Source of the DNA: CAMDPA01 sp963825625
GTDB lineage: Bacteria; Pseudomonadota; Alphaproteobacteria; Rhizobiales; Hyphomicrobiaceae
Assembly (NCBI GenBank): GCA_963825625.1
Contig: CAWGUF010000037.1
Coordinates: forward strand, 58,988 to 122,987
Direction: 5' to 3'
DNA length: 64,000 nt
The translations under genes were made by a program, and so were the position numbers. The notes beneath the pieces are model-generated. The model was not told the DNA's origin and made no database searches. It saw only the letters and a list, made by a program, of their open reading frames with translations. Numbering within the stretch: the first letter of the stretch is position 1; each line of letters starts with the position of its first letter. This document shows, one piece after another, positions 1 to 9,780 of this stretch.

Positions 1-1122
1 GTTGGGGGCGACCATCGACCAGCAGGTGTTGCGATAGCGCGGCGCGAACCGCTTCTTGCCCGTCAGCTCGGCCTCGATGGCGCTCGCCACGGACTTGGCC
101 TGGCTGTTGGCTGAAAACCCTGACTTCGGCATCGCGCCGGCGATGGAGGCATCGCCCAGAACGTACACGTCCTTGACCTTCTTGGACGAGAAGTCGCCGG
201 GGTTCACAGGGCACCAATCGCCTTCGGTCACGCCGGCACGGAAAGCGATCAGTCCAGCCTTCTGCGCGGGGATGATGTTGGCGACGGCGGCCTTCACCGT
301 CTTGCCGGCCTTGGTGGTGATGGTCTTGGTCTTGGGATCGATGCGGGTGACCGAGAAATCGTCGAAATCGTTGGTCAGATGGTGCTCGATGATGCCCTTG
401 TAGTGTTTGTCGAATGCCTCCTTGAAGACGGCGCCCTTGGAGATGATCGTTTTCTTGGGATCGAGCACGATGAGCTTCGACTTGGGCTTCTTCGTCTTGA
501 TGTAATGGGCAATCATGCACATGCGCTCATAGGGGCCGGGCGGGCAGCGGTAGGGACCGACCGGATTGACCATGGCGACGACGCCACCGTTTGGCATCTT
601 CTCGAGCTGCCGCTTGAGCAGAAGGGTCTGGGCTCCAGGCAAATAGGCGTGTGGCATGACGTTTGCCACTTTCGCGGAATAGCCGGGGACGCTTTCCCAC
701 TTGAAGTCGATGCCTGGCGAAATCACCAGCTTGTCGTAGGACAGCGACTTGCCTCCCGACAACTTGACGACCTTTTTCGTCGTATCAACGTCGGTTGCGA
801 GGGCATGAACCACCTTCACGCCAAGTGCACGCAAGCCGGCATAGTTGTGGACAAGAGACTCGTAGGTGCGGAAGCCGCCAAGATAGAGATTGGAAAAGAA
901 GCAGGTCGTGTAGGTCTTGCCGGCGTTGATCAGCGTCACATCCAGCTTGGGGGAGCCCTTTTTCAGGTAATGGGCTACAGTTGCGCCACCGGGGCCGCCG
1001 CCGATGATGACTACCCTGCCGCGCGATTGCGCAAGCACGGATGGGGCTAGTGCGAATGTTGCTGCCGTGGTGCCCGCCACACCGGCAAGTTTGGCAAAGT
1101 CCCGTCTCGATATGTCACTCAT
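1..1122 (-). CDS. fccB: Flavocytochrome c sulfide dehydrogenase, flavoprotein subunit (partial, 3' end outside window)
   Basis: Oxidises sulfide (or acts as SoxF in thiosulfate oxidation) in the periplasm, passing electrons to a c-type cytochrome subunit. 374 codons are visible and the reading frame runs off the left edge. The N-terminus has a twin-arginine signal (RRDFAKLAG), then a GxGxxG FAD fold (GGGPGG). The covalent-FAD cysteine lies in TTCFFSN, and the redox-active cysteine pair is seen in YRCPPGPYERM and DWCPVNP. A strong ribosome site (GGAGGA) precedes the ATG. It is the first gene of its transcript; the partner cytochrome is not in view and could lie beyond the edge. SoxF and FccB cannot be separated from this piece alone. 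Confidence 0.93.
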   Translation of the reverse strand, partial: MSDISRRDFAKLAGVAGTTAATFALAPSVLAQSRGRVVIIGGGPGGATVAHYLKKGSPKLDVTLINAGKTYTTCFFSNLYLGGFRTYESLVHNYAGLRALGVKVVHALATDVDTTKKVVKLSGGKSLSYDKLVISPGIDFKWESVPGYSAKVANVMPHAYLPGAQTLLLKRQLEKMPNGGVVAMVNPVGPYRCPPGPYERMCMIAHYIKTKKPKSKLIVLDPKKTIISKGAVFKEAFDKHYKGIIEHHLTNDFDDFSVTRIDPKTKTITTKAGKTVKAAVANIIPAQKAGLIAFRAGVTEGDWCPVNPGDFSSKKVKDVYVLGDASIAGAMPKSGFSANSQAKSVASAIEAELTGKKRFAPRYRNTCWSMVAPN

Positions 1123-1312
1123 CGTTTCCTCCTCCGGCTGGTTATGTTGTTGCCCTGCGATCTTATGACGTGCGCGCTGGCGCGCAAAGTCATCGAAGAG
1201 GGCGTTGTCGAATTTGCTTCGAACGCATCATTATATTCAAATATCGGAAGATCAAGATGCTTTGTGCGCCTCGTCTTGCCAGGCCAGGGAGGGGCAGCGC
1301 CGGGGCATCAGA
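1123..1312 (-). promoter_or_regulatory. fccB upstream region with two short inverted repeats
   Basis: This 190-base gap between the end of aapM and the start of fccB is AT-rich for this genome. It holds two dyads: ATATT-ca-AATAT at 1233-1244 and TCGAA-tttgc-TTCGA at 1208-1222. Sulfide genes in alphaproteobacteria are often under ArsR-type sulfide sensors that bind AT-rich palindromes, so 1233-1244 is a candidate operator. That assignment is inference. Confidence 0.35.
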
Positions 1313-2575
1313 TCATCTGCGTCCGGAGTCAAGCCTGCGCTCCAGATGGCGTGCGTATGAGGCCATCGCATAGCAGAATGCAAAATAGACCAGGGCGGCG
1401 AACATGAGGCCTTCGACGTAGAACGAGCGCCAGTCTGCGTCGCTGGCGGCCAGCCGTATCGCGCCAAGGAAATCAAACAATCCGATGATGATGACGAGGC
1501 TGGTGTCTTTGAAGAAGCCGATGAATGTATTGACCATGGGCGGGATCACGACGCGGAGCGCCTGCGGAAGAATGATCAGCCCGGTCTTGTGCCAGTAGCC
1601 GAGACCGAGCGCATCGGCGGCCTCATACTGGCCTTTCGGCACCGCCTGGAGGCCGCCTCGAATCACTTCCGCCTCGTAGGCTGCGGCAAACAGTATGAAG
1701 CCGATCTGGGCTCGCAACAGCTTGTCGATATCGAAGCCTGAAGGGAGGAACAGCGGAATCATCAGGCTGGCCATGAACAGGACCGTGATCAGCGGCACGC
1801 CACGGACAAGCTCGATGAAGGTTATACACAGTGCCCGGATTGCGGGCAGCTCGGAGGCCCGTCCCAGGGCCAACAGCACGGCAAGGGGGAACGAGAAGAC
1901 GATGCCGTTGGCCGAAAGGATGAGGGTGAGAGGCAGGCCGCCCCATTTTTCGGTTTCAACCGGCGCCAGTCCCGTATCGATTGCCACAGGTTGCCAGGTC
2001 GAGCTAATGGTCAGGATGATCAGAAGAAGAACGGTTGCTGCGGCGGCGATGCTGCGTGTTCGGTTGCTTTTCCAGTTGGCATGTCTTGCCCCGTAGATGC
2101 AGATCGGAGCCAGTGCGGCACTCAAGATCACGAGCCAGGGAATGCGGATCTGGCCGCCTCCCATGAGTAGCCACATGACCGGGACACCGACCGCCCAGCC
2201 GATCCAGAGCCAGCGACCTCGCAGAGCCTGCATGAGCGTGGCTGCAAACAGCACGATCATCAGAACCATCATGGCCAGCGGACGCCATTGCTCGGCATAC
2301 GGATAGGTGCCGAACGTCATCAGGCGCAGCTTCTCGGAGATGAACCCCCAGCAGGCGCCCTTGGTTGCCCGACAGGCTTCGGCATCAGGCTGGAATACGG
2401 CATCAAGCAACGCCCAGGATATCAGTTTCGGGACCAGCCAAACGAGGAACAGGCCGATGAGCACCGTCAAGGCGGTGTTCGTGCGACTGCTGAAGAGGTT
2501 CTGGCGTGCCCACTTGACGGCAAGGTCGGCGCTGAAGCCGGGGGCTGGTGGTCGGCCGGCTGGCGTGGTGCTCAT
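1313..2575 (-). CDS. aapM: General L-amino acid ABC transporter permease AapM
   Basis: Inner-membrane permease of a broad-specificity amino-acid importer of the Aap/Bzt type. The 420-residue protein has an N-terminal extension with several membrane segments. The conserved C-terminal permease domain carries the ATPase-coupling loop (EVIRGGLQAVPKGQYEAADALGLG). The ATG at 2575 follows the stop of aapQ by 10 bases, so the two are translationally linked. An in-frame start ten codons upstream lies inside aapQ and is less likely. Last gene of the P-J-Q-M operon. Confidence 0.93.
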   Translation of the reverse strand: MSTTPAGRPPAPGFSADLAVKWARQNLFSSRTNTALTVLIGLFLVWLVPKLISWALLDAVFQPDAEACRATKGACWGFISEKLRLMTFGTYPYAEQWRPLAMMVLMIVLFAATLMQALRGRWLWIGWAVGVPVMWLLMGGGQIRIPWLVILSAALAPICIYGARHANWKSNRTRSIAAAATVLLLIILTISSTWQPVAIDTGLAPVETEKWGGLPLTLILSANGIVFSFPLAVLLALGRASELPAIRALCITFIELVRGVPLITVLFMASLMIPLFLPSGFDIDKLLRAQIGFILFAAAYEAEVIRGGLQAVPKGQYEAADALGLGYWHKTGLIILPQALRVVIPPMVNTFIGFFKDTSLVIIIGLFDFLGAIRLAASDADWRSFYVEGLMFAALVYFAFCYAMASYARHLERRLDSGRR

Positions 2576-2585
2576 CGCCAGGCCC

Positions 2586-4115
2586 TCACCGTTCGACCAG
2601 CGCAATGCGCGCGTTGTACCAGTTCATGAAAGCGGATGTGGCGAGGCTCGTTGCGAGATAGACGAGCATGATGACCGATATGCCTTCGATGGCCTGGCCA
2701 GTCTGATTGATCGTGGTGTTGGCGACGTTGACGAGATCGGGATAGCCGACGGCGACCGATAGCGAACTGTTCTTGGTCAGGTTCAAATATTGGCTGGTCA
2801 GCGGCGGCACGATGACACGCAGGGCTTGCGGCAACGTGATCTTGCGGAGGATCACACTCTCCTTGAGGCCGAGGGCACGTGCGGCCTCGATCTGGCCTTT
2901 CGGTACAGCGAGGATGCCGGAGCGCACGATCTCGGCGATAAATGCCGACGTATAGACCGTAAGCCCGAACAGAACGGCGGCGAATTCCGGCGTGATGCGG
3001 GTGCCGCCGCTGATGTTGAAGCCGCGCAGAGCAGGCCATGACATGGCAGTCGGGGCGCCGCCGGCCAGCCAGCCTACAAGCACCAGGACAATCGTTACCG
3101 CGAGGCCGATTTCGATCAGGGGAATGGCTTTGCCCGTGACGTCCTGGCGGCGCTGGGCGAAGCGGGCGCATGCGAGACCGGCCAGCAGGCCGAAAGCCGC
3201 GGGCCAGGCGATGACAAGCAGCCCGGCGAAACGCGAGACGAGGTATGCGAGGAAGTCCCGTGGGGTGTTGAGCCAGTCTGCGCCAACTCCAATCGGCGTC
3301 AGCAGGCTCTGGATAGCCGCGATGGTTGCCGAGATTGTCCACATGGACACCTCGAGCGCGGTTGGCAGCGCAAGGAAAACTGCGAAGGCAACGGGGTACC
3401 AGACGTATTCCCGCCAGACCGGGGTATCTGTAGCGGGCGGAGAGCTTCGTCGCTTGCCGAGCAGGCCAATCAGGAAGGCCAGTCCTGCTGCCAGGCCTGT
3501 CAAGGCAAAGGTCCAGCCCATCTGCCATTCGGGTGTCGGGAAATAAAGACCGCGTTGGGTTGCGAAGATGCCAAGTACAGGTTCGGCCTGGCGAGGATGC
3601 GGCAGGAACCGCTCCGAGATCAGAATTGTGTACCAGAGAATGATCTGGAGAAGGACAGGTATGTTGCGCAGGAGGTGAACATAGGCGCCGGCCAGATTTG
3701 CGACCAGCCAATTGGATGACAGTGTTGCTATGCCGATCAGCACGCCAGCGACGGTGGCGAGAACAATGCCGAGTGCGGCGACGTGCAGCGTGTTGAGAAA
3801 GCCGACCTCGAGCGCACGGGCGTAGTTGGCGGCCGGAGAGTACTCGACCAGCGTCTCTCCGATCTCAAAACCGGCTTCCCGACCCAGGAAGTCGTAACCG
3901 GTCTTGATGTTGCGTGTTTCCAGATTGTGCAAGGTGTTGAGGACAAGGAACGCGGCGATCGCCAGCACGACGGAAATGACAACGGCCTGCCAGAATAGCC
4001 CCTGCACCTCCCGGTCGTAAAAGCTGCGGCGCTGCGGCAGGCGCACCGGTCCGGCACTCCCTGTCTGCTGGCGCGGCACTCCGGAAGCGGGGGGGCGATT
4101 GGGAGGCAGGCTCAT
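2586..4115 (-). CDS. aapQ: General L-amino acid ABC transporter permease AapQ
   Basis: Second permease of the Aap-type importer, pairing with AapM. At 509 residues it has the long form typical of AapQ/BztB, with extra membrane segments between the N-terminal and C-terminal permease halves. The coupling motif EIVRSGILAVPKGQIEAARAL and the NLTKNSSLSVAVGYPDLV stretch are both present. The start (MSLPPNRPP) leaves a 42-base gap after aapJ. Confidence 0.93.
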   Translation of the reverse strand: MSLPPNRPPASGVPRQQTGSAGPVRLPQRRSFYDREVQGLFWQAVVISVVLAIAAFLVLNTLHNLETRNIKTGYDFLGREAGFEIGETLVEYSPAANYARALEVGFLNTLHVAALGIVLATVAGVLIGIATLSSNWLVANLAGAYVHLLRNIPVLLQIILWYTILISERFLPHPRQAEPVLGIFATQRGLYFPTPEWQMGWTFALTGLAAGLAFLIGLLGKRRSSPPATDTPVWREYVWYPVAFAVFLALPTALEVSMWTISATIAAIQSLLTPIGVGADWLNTPRDFLAYLVSRFAGLLVIAWPAAFGLLAGLACARFAQRRQDVTGKAIPLIEIGLAVTIVLVLVGWLAGGAPTAMSWPALRGFNISGGTRITPEFAAVLFGLTVYTSAFIAEIVRSGILAVPKGQIEAARALGLKESVILRKITLPQALRVIVPPLTSQYLNLTKNSSLSVAVGYPDLVNVANTTINQTGQAIEGISVIMLVYLATSLATSAFMNWYNARIALVER

Positions 4116-4157
4116 GCGTCCGGCCTCCAGTTGTCTGCAACGGCTGTCACGCTCGTG

Positions 4158-5190
4158 CTACCGGATCGGAGGGGCGTACATCAGGCCGCCCTTGGTCCAG
4201 AGGTTGTTGAGGCCACGGGGAAGATTGAGCGGCTTGATGTTGCGGTCCCAGATCTCGCCGTAGTTGCCAACCGCCGTCACGGCTTTGAGCACCCAATCCT
4301 CCGACAGTCCGATGGCTTTACCCATGCCCGGCGTCTTGCCCAGCATGCGAGCAATGTTCGGGTTGGTGGTCGTTTTTGCCAATTGCTCGACATTGGACTG
4401 CTTGACGCCGTACTCCTCCGCCTCGATCAGGGCATTGACGGTCCAGCGCACGATATCGAGCCATTGATCGTCGCCATGGGCGACGGCTGGTCCAAGGGGC
4501 TCCTTGGATATGATCTCTGGAAGGATCATATGATCCTGGCCCTTGTTGGGCGCATCCTTCGACAGAACGGCAGCAAGCCCCGAGGCGTCCGTGGTCAGAA
4601 CATCACAGCGTCCGGAGAAAAATGCGGCGTTGACCTCCTGCAGATTCTCGATGACCACCGGGCGGAACTTCATGCCGTTGGCGCGGAAATAATCGGCAAG
4701 ATTGAGTTCGGTGGTGGTGCCGGGCTGCACGCAGATGGTGGCGCCGGACAGCTCCTTGGCACTCTTTATCCCCAGCTTCTTGGGGACCATGAAGCCCTGT
4801 CCGTCATAGTAGGTGACAGCGGCGAAGCTGAGCCCCTGCTGGGTATCGCGGGATAGCGTCCACGTCGTGTTGCGCGAAAGCACGTCGATTTCGCCAGTCT
4901 GCAGTGCGGTGAAGCGCTGCTGGGTATTCAGCGGGACGTACTTGACCTTGCCTGCATCGCCAAAGAGTGCGGCAGCAACGGCCTTGCAGATGTCGACGTC
5001 CAATCCGGCCCACACACCCTTGGAGTTCGGCGAGCGCGAAGCCGGCGAGCCCCGTATTGACGCCGCATACAAGCTGACCCCGCTTCATTATGGCGTCGAG
5101 CCTGGGGCCTGCATGTGCCGATGTTGCCGCAATGCCCGCCATCGCGCATGCTGCTGACAGGGTTGCGGCAATCGTCCTGGTCCAACTCAT
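4158..5190 (-). pseudogene. aapJ: Amino acid ABC transporter substrate-binding protein AapJ (one frameshift)
   Basis: Periplasmic binding protein of the Aap importer. The first frame gives a signal peptide (MSWTRTIAATLSAACAMAG, cut near AHA-GP) and the motif LVCGVNTGLAGFA. The remaining ~300 residues, beginning SPNSKGVWAGLDVDICKAVAA, are in another frame. Removing one base near 5031-5037 joins them as GFASPNSKGVW, giving about 343 residues, the usual family length. Both halves are otherwise well conserved, so this is either a recent single-base insertion or a sequence error. Lies between aapP and aapQ. Confidence 0.88.
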
Positions 5191-5293
5191 CTCATCCCCT
5201 CCATTTGTCTGGCTGGTTCATGGTGTAGCGCGCAGCGTGCTGCAGGCGACAATCCGTTTGCATTGCGCGCCCGCTTTACTCGCGCCGACGGTT

Positions 5294-6074
5294 TCAGTGC
5301 GCGAGGATCTGGCTGAGGAACAGCTGTGTGCGCTCGGATTTCGGACTGGAAAAAAACTCCTCGGGTGGCGCCTCCTCGACGATTTCGCCCTTATCCATGA
5401 AGATCACGCGGTCGGCAACCTGGCGGGCGAAGGCCATCTCGTGTGTAACGACGAGCATTGTCATGCCTGAATTCGGCCAAACCGATCATGACGTCGAGAA
5501 CCTCCTTGATCATCTCCGGATCGAGCGCGGAAGTCGGCTCATCAAAGAGCATGATGCGCGGATTCATACACAGGGCGCGGGCGATGGCGACGCGTTGTTG
5601 CTGACCGCCGGAAAGCTGGCCCGGATACTTGTCGGCCTGATCGGGAATTCTCACCCTTTCCAAGTATTGGCGGGCCGCCGCCTCTGCTTGCGCGCGGGGC
5701 ACCTTTCTCACCCAGACGGGCGCCAGGCACAGGTTGTCGAGCACGGTCAGGTGGGGAAAAAGATTGAATTGCTGGAACACCATGCCGACATCGGAGCGAA
5801 TCCTGTCGATGTTACGCACATCGCTGGTAAGCTCTACACCGTCGACAATGATACGGCCGACCTGGTGCTCCTCGAGGCGATTGATGCAGCGGATCAGCGT
5901 GGACTTGCCGGAACCGGAGGGGCCGCAGATGACAATCCGCTCACTTCGAGCAACGTCCAAGTCGATGTCGCGGAGGACTTGGAACGAGCCAAACCATTTC
6001 GATACGCCGATCATCCTGATTGCAAGCCCACTGTTGGGGGATGCTTCCGTGTCGGCTGGCTTGGCAATTACCAT
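5294..6074 (-). pseudogene. aapP: Amino acid ABC transporter ATP-binding protein AapP (one frameshift)
   Basis: ATPase of the Aap importer. Walker A (GPSGSGKST), the Q-loop (VFQQFNLFPH), the ABC signature (LSGGQQQR) and Walker B (IMLFDEPTSALD) are in one frame to about residue 200. The tail, starting GMTMLVVTHEMAFARQ and ending FLSQILAH, is in another frame. Deleting one base near 5468 restores about 259 residues. A GGGAG ribosome site lies before the ATG. It is the first gene of the operon, upstream of aapJ, whereas the classic Rhizobium order is JQMP. Confidence 0.88.
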
Positions 6075-6292
6075 TGGGTCTCCCGCACCTCGCTGAGCAT
6101 GTTTGAACCGCGCGCGAGCGTCTCGATGCAGCGCGGGGACTTCGGGTGGGAACTATGCCCGAGGCCTGCGCGCTGCGCAATGTCCACTGCCTCCGAGAAG
6201 GCGACTACAAGCCGTCACGATGTGGCGGTATGCGCATGGAAGCAGACAAAGCTCGTCGCGGCGTTCGATGGGCAATAGCGGGGGAGGCTAGT

Positions 6293-8236
6293 ATGGCCAC
6301 GATCGTGCCAGTACATGGTACATTTGCGCATGTTCCGAGTGCCGCTTCTGACACAGTTCAGGCCAGCTCAGAACAGCAATGGTGGGAACCAGGCAGCAGT
6401 TTCGAGGCCGACCTCGGACGTTGGGTCGAGGGAAGGGACGGTCCGATACACTTTGCGCCGTTCGTGTGGGATGGCGAGAACAGCGAGCAGTCTCGGCGGT
6501 TGGCGGGGAAAGCGCTCCTGGATGTAGCGGTCCACATGGAGGCGGACGGCGAGCCCTATGTGCTGTTGGGCCATAGTCATGGCGGCTCGGTGATTGCTGC
6601 CGCGCTGCAGTCTGCCGTGGCTCGCCGTAAGCGGCTCGAGCGTCTGACGCGCTGGATATCGGTGGGAACGCCGTTCGTGAATATGCGGAAGGAGGTTTTT
6701 CTTTTCTCGCGTATTCCTCTGGTTTTGCAGGCGATTTATGTAGCCCTTCTGCTGTTCGTCGTGATGTTCCTGGTGCCGATGGCGCTTGGGCTGGCGGCTG
6801 GGGAAGATACGCGCAGTCGCTACATGGGCCAGTTCGGGCTTGCCGATCTAGGTTCTCTGGATGGCATTGCGACGCTGGGCTTGACCACCCTTGCCGTCAG
6901 CTCGGTCTTCATACTGTTCTACGTGTTCCTACGATTCATGGACCGGCGCATGCTGCACATGTATGCGCGCGGCAATATCGCGCGGGCGCGGGCGCAGTAT
7001 GGGCCGAAGTGGCTCGGGCTCACGCATGAGGACGACGAGGTCGTGCAGGGCCTGCGCTCGCTTGGGTCGACCCGCTTCAATATCTTCCACAAATCATTTT
7101 TCGTGCCGATTTTTACGGCGTTTGCGGTGTTCGCGTTGCCGGTCGCCTATGTCGTGCTGCTGTTCTCTCCCACTGCGATGTCGGGGTTGACGGAGTATCT
7201 CAAAACCAATGTCTACCGCTATCAGGCGAGCAGTGGCGAGATTGCGAAAGCCAAGGCAATCCGCGATGAGATCCGCGGTGTGCGGCGCGAGATGCGCGCG
7301 GCAGGGATTTCGTTCCGCGATTGCTTCGGCTCCGGCCAGCGGCCCGGGGCCACACGGTCGGGCGCTGGGGGGGCGGCGTGCAACAAGTTACGGGCCGCAC
7401 AACAGAGCTATCGGGAGTTGCGCACCGCGCAGCCCGATCTGCCACGGACGCTGCGTTTCGAGGCCGCCTATCTCGATTCCCGCACCGGGAGGTTGCAAGG
7501 CGACGGCCACGATATCCGGGTCAATAGCTGGATGCTGTTCAATCTCATAAACGACAGTGTGACCCGCGCACTCGGCGTCAGCACATGGCTCGAGACGGAT
7601 GGTGGCCGGCCGACGCGCGGCGACAGGCAGCTTATGCGGAGTGTGCAATTCATCGTGCCGGCGCTCATCGTGCCGCTGCTGTTCGCGATTTCCGCCGTGC
7701 TGGTGCTGTCGCTCGTGCGGCGCGTGGGAGGTTTTGTCAGCGGGTTCATCGCGCAGGCTTTCGATCGCATCACCTGGCGACAGATCCGTCGCTCGGCGCT
7801 GGGCAACGATACGACGACCGAGATCGCCAACAACGCCGTCGATCGGCCGCCGTGGATCGAGACGAGTTTCGCGCATCTGCCGGCGGATCTGGCAGAACGG
7901 ATCTCGGCATATTCAGATCGGGTCGCGGCGGAGTCGCTGGGCAAGTTCCGTGGTGCGATTTCCACACTGGTGCTGTCGGATGCGCCGGGCTCGAGTGCCG
8001 ACATCGCCACACGCTACTTTTCGTGGAAGGAGCTGGTTCACTCGGCCTATTTCGATGTGCCGGAATTCAGGAAGCTGGTGGCCTATGCGATTGCGCAGTC
8101 GGAGGGGTTCAGCGCCACGGCGGCATTCAAGGCTGACCCGGATTTTGGCCGTGTGGCTGCCTGGTATGAGGGGATTACAGCGACCAACGGCAGCGGTGGC
8201 AACCGGCCCGGCGATTCTTTGGCGGCCGAGGGATGA
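6293..8236 (+). CDS. Membrane protein with alpha/beta-hydrolase (lipase-like) domain split by a long insertion
   Basis: A 647-residue protein of unknown substrate. The N-terminus (VPVHGTF) and GHSHGGS with nucleophile Ser95 are serine-hydrolase hallmarks. Hydrophobic segments then occur near residues 135-160, 195-220, 270-290 and 450-475. A cytoplasmic- or periplasmic-looking charged stretch lies between about 305 and 440. Near the C-terminus, WKELVHSAYFDVPEF contains His583, placed as a catalytic histidine would be after a very long insertion. The ATG at 6293 has GGGGAGG upstream; earlier in-frame starts would run into the aapP promoter. Function is not known. Confidence 0.75.
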   Translation: MATIVPVHGTFAHVPSAASDTVQASSEQQWWEPGSSFEADLGRWVEGRDGPIHFAPFVWDGENSEQSRRLAGKALLDVAVHMEADGEPYVLLGHSHGGSVIAAALQSAVARRKRLERLTRWISVGTPFVNMRKEVFLFSRIPLVLQAIYVALLLFVVMFLVPMALGLAAGEDTRSRYMGQFGLADLGSLDGIATLGLTTLAVSSVFILFYVFLRFMDRRMLHMYARGNIARARAQYGPKWLGLTHEDDEVVQGLRSLGSTRFNIFHKSFFVPIFTAFAVFALPVAYVVLLFSPTAMSGLTEYLKTNVYRYQASSGEIAKAKAIRDEIRGVRREMRAAGISFRDCFGSGQRPGATRSGAGGAACNKLRAAQQSYRELRTAQPDLPRTLRFEAAYLDSRTGRLQGDGHDIRVNSWMLFNLINDSVTRALGVSTWLETDGGRPTRGDRQLMRSVQFIVPALIVPLLFAISAVLVLSLVRRVGGFVSGFIAQAFDRITWRQIRRSALGNDTTTEIANNAVDRPPWIETSFAHLPADLAERISAYSDRVAAESLGKFRGAISTLVLSDAPGSSADIATRYFSWKELVHSAYFDVPEFRKLVAYAIAQSEGFSATAAFKADPDFGRVAAWYEGITATNGSGGNRPGDSLAAEG

Positions 8237-8310
8237 GCAAGACCCGGTGGCTCAGGTCTTGCCGCGGCCGCCCTGAGCCAGAGCGGGTGGAATTGCGCGT
8301 GATGCTGGGC

Positions 8311-9018
8311 TCAAACCGCGATTGCGGCCATCAGCCTGGCGCGATCCTCTTCGCTGCTTGCGCTGCCCTGCATGATGATCTGGCCGCGCTCGACGGCGCA
8401 GATGCGATCGGTGATGGCGAGGGCCCGCTTAACATTCTGCTCGACCAGCAGGATGGTATGGCCTTCCTGTTTGAGGCGACGCATGATGGCGAAGATCTCA
8501 TCGACGATCTGCGGCGCCAAACCTTCGGTCGGCTCATCGATCAGCAGCAACTTCTGGTCTCCGACGAGGACGCGGCCAATGGCAAGCATCTGCTGCTCGC
8601 CACCGGACAGCGTCGTACCCATCTGGCGGTAGCGTTGTCGCAGGCGCGGGAAAGTATCGTACACGCGTTCGATGGCGGCTGACTTTTCGGCTGACGAGCG
8701 ACGGGGGGTCTGCAACAAGCCCAGGCGCAAGTTCTCGTCCACCGTGAGACCTGGAAAAATGCGCCGGTCCTCGGGAACGAAACCGATGCCCAGTCTGCAA
8801 ATCGCGTTCGGCGTCAGGCCGACGAGATCGGTGCCAGCGTAGCGGATCGAGCCGCTGATCTGGCTGATCCAGCCGGCGATCGAGCGGAGCATCGTGGTTT
8901 TGCCGACGCCGTTGCGCCCGAACAGGCCAACGCATTCGCCTTCGTTGACGGTGAGATCGACGCCATGAAGGATGTGCGACAGGCCGTAGTGCGTATTCAA
9001 GTTGCGGATCTCGAGCAA
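8311..9018 (-). CDS. livF: Branched-chain amino acid ABC transporter ATP-binding protein LivF
   Basis: Second ATPase of a Liv-type importer. It shows Walker A (GRNGVGKTT), signature (LSGGEQQML), Walker B (LLLIDEPTEGLAP) and the H-region (TILLVEQNV), with the LivF-typical EDRRIFPGLTVDENL. A TTG start at 9018, one base after the livG stop, gives 235 residues beginning LLEIRNLNTHYG, the normal family start. Longer in-frame starts would overlap livG. Last gene of livKHMGF. Confidence 0.92.
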   Translation of the reverse strand: MLEIRNLNTHYGLSHILHGVDLTVNEGECVGLFGRNGVGKTTMLRSIAGWISQISGSIRYAGTDLVGLTPNAICRLGIGFVPEDRRIFPGLTVDENLRLGLLQTPRRSSAEKSAAIERVYDTFPRLRQRYRQMGTTLSGGEQQMLAIGRVLVGDQKLLLIDEPTEGLAPQIVDEIFAIMRRLKQEGHTILLVEQNVKRALAITDRICAVERGQIIMQGSASSEEDRARLMAAIAV

Positions 9019-9019
9019 G

Positions 9020-9778
9020 TCAATGTGCTCCGAAGTAGGCGGTCTGGACGTCCGGATTGCCCCGCACCTCTTCCGGCGAGCCTTCTGCAAGCTTGCGGCC
9101 TTGGTGCAGCACGATGACGGTGTGCGAAAGGTCCATCACGATGTCGATATCGTGCTCGATCAGGACGACGGTCATATCCTCGCCGAGGGTGCGGACAAGC
9201 TGGCTCGCCTCCTCGGTGTCGGTGTGCGACATGCCTTGGGTCGGCTCGTCGAGGATCAGTATTGAGGGCTCGGAAGCCAGGGATACCGCGATCTCGAGCC
9301 GACGCTGCTCGCCGTGCGAGAGGTGGCCGGCCAGCTCGGTTGCCTTTTGGGCAAGACCGAAACGGCCGATCAATTCTTCCGCCTTGGCTTCGGCGCGGGC
9401 CGACCGCTTGAGGGGCAGGAAGCCGTGCCAAGCCGGTTCCAGCACCTGTGCTGCCAGGCGAATGTTCTCGAACACCGAAGACTGGAAGAACAGGTTGGTG
9501 ATCTGGAACGAGCGCGCAAGGCCCTGACCGTTGAGACGATAGGGAGGCTGGCCGGTGACATTCTGCCCATTCAGGAAGATCTGGCCTGCCGTCGGCTTCA
9601 AGGCTCCGGAGACGAGGTTGAAAAACGTGCTTTTGCCAGCACCGTTGGGGCCAATGATGGAGGTGATGCCGCCACGTCTGATGGTGGCGTCGACGTCATC
9701 AACAGCGCGCAGTCCGCCGAACACCTTGGTCAGGCCGCGCGTTTCCAGAACGATATCAGTGGTGGGGGCGACTGTCAT
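9020..9778 (-). CDS. livG: Branched-chain amino acid ABC transporter ATP-binding protein LivG
   Basis: 252-residue ATPase. Walker A is GPNGAGKST, the signature LSHGEQRRLEIA, Walker B ILILDEPTQGMSHTD. The C-terminal LivG-type tail is LAEGSPEEVRGNPDVQTAYFG. The SHTDTEE stretch replaces the more common NPXET motif. Starts two bases after the livM stop. Confidence 0.93.
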   Translation of the reverse strand: MTVAPTTDIVLETRGLTKVFGGLRAVDDVDATIRRGGITSIIGPNGAGKSTFFNLVSGALKPTAGQIFLNGQNVTGQPPYRLNGQGLARSFQITNLFFQSSVFENIRLAAQVLEPAWHGFLPLKRSARAEAKAEELIGRFGLAQKATELAGHLSHGEQRRLEIAVSLASEPSILILDEPTQGMSHTDTEEASQLVRTLGEDMTVVLIEHDIDIVMDLSHTVIVLHQGRKLAEGSPEEVRGNPDVQTAYFGAH

Positions 9779-9780
9779 GG

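Noticed and set aside
2572..3711. Minus-strand frame of 379 codons overlapping aapQ
   Set aside because: Same strand but a different frame from aapQ; the product is Arg/Pro-rich and unlike any permease.
5328..6278. Plus-strand frame opposite aapP
   Set aside because: Antisense to recognisable ATPase motifs; exists because the GC-rich reverse strand lacks stops.
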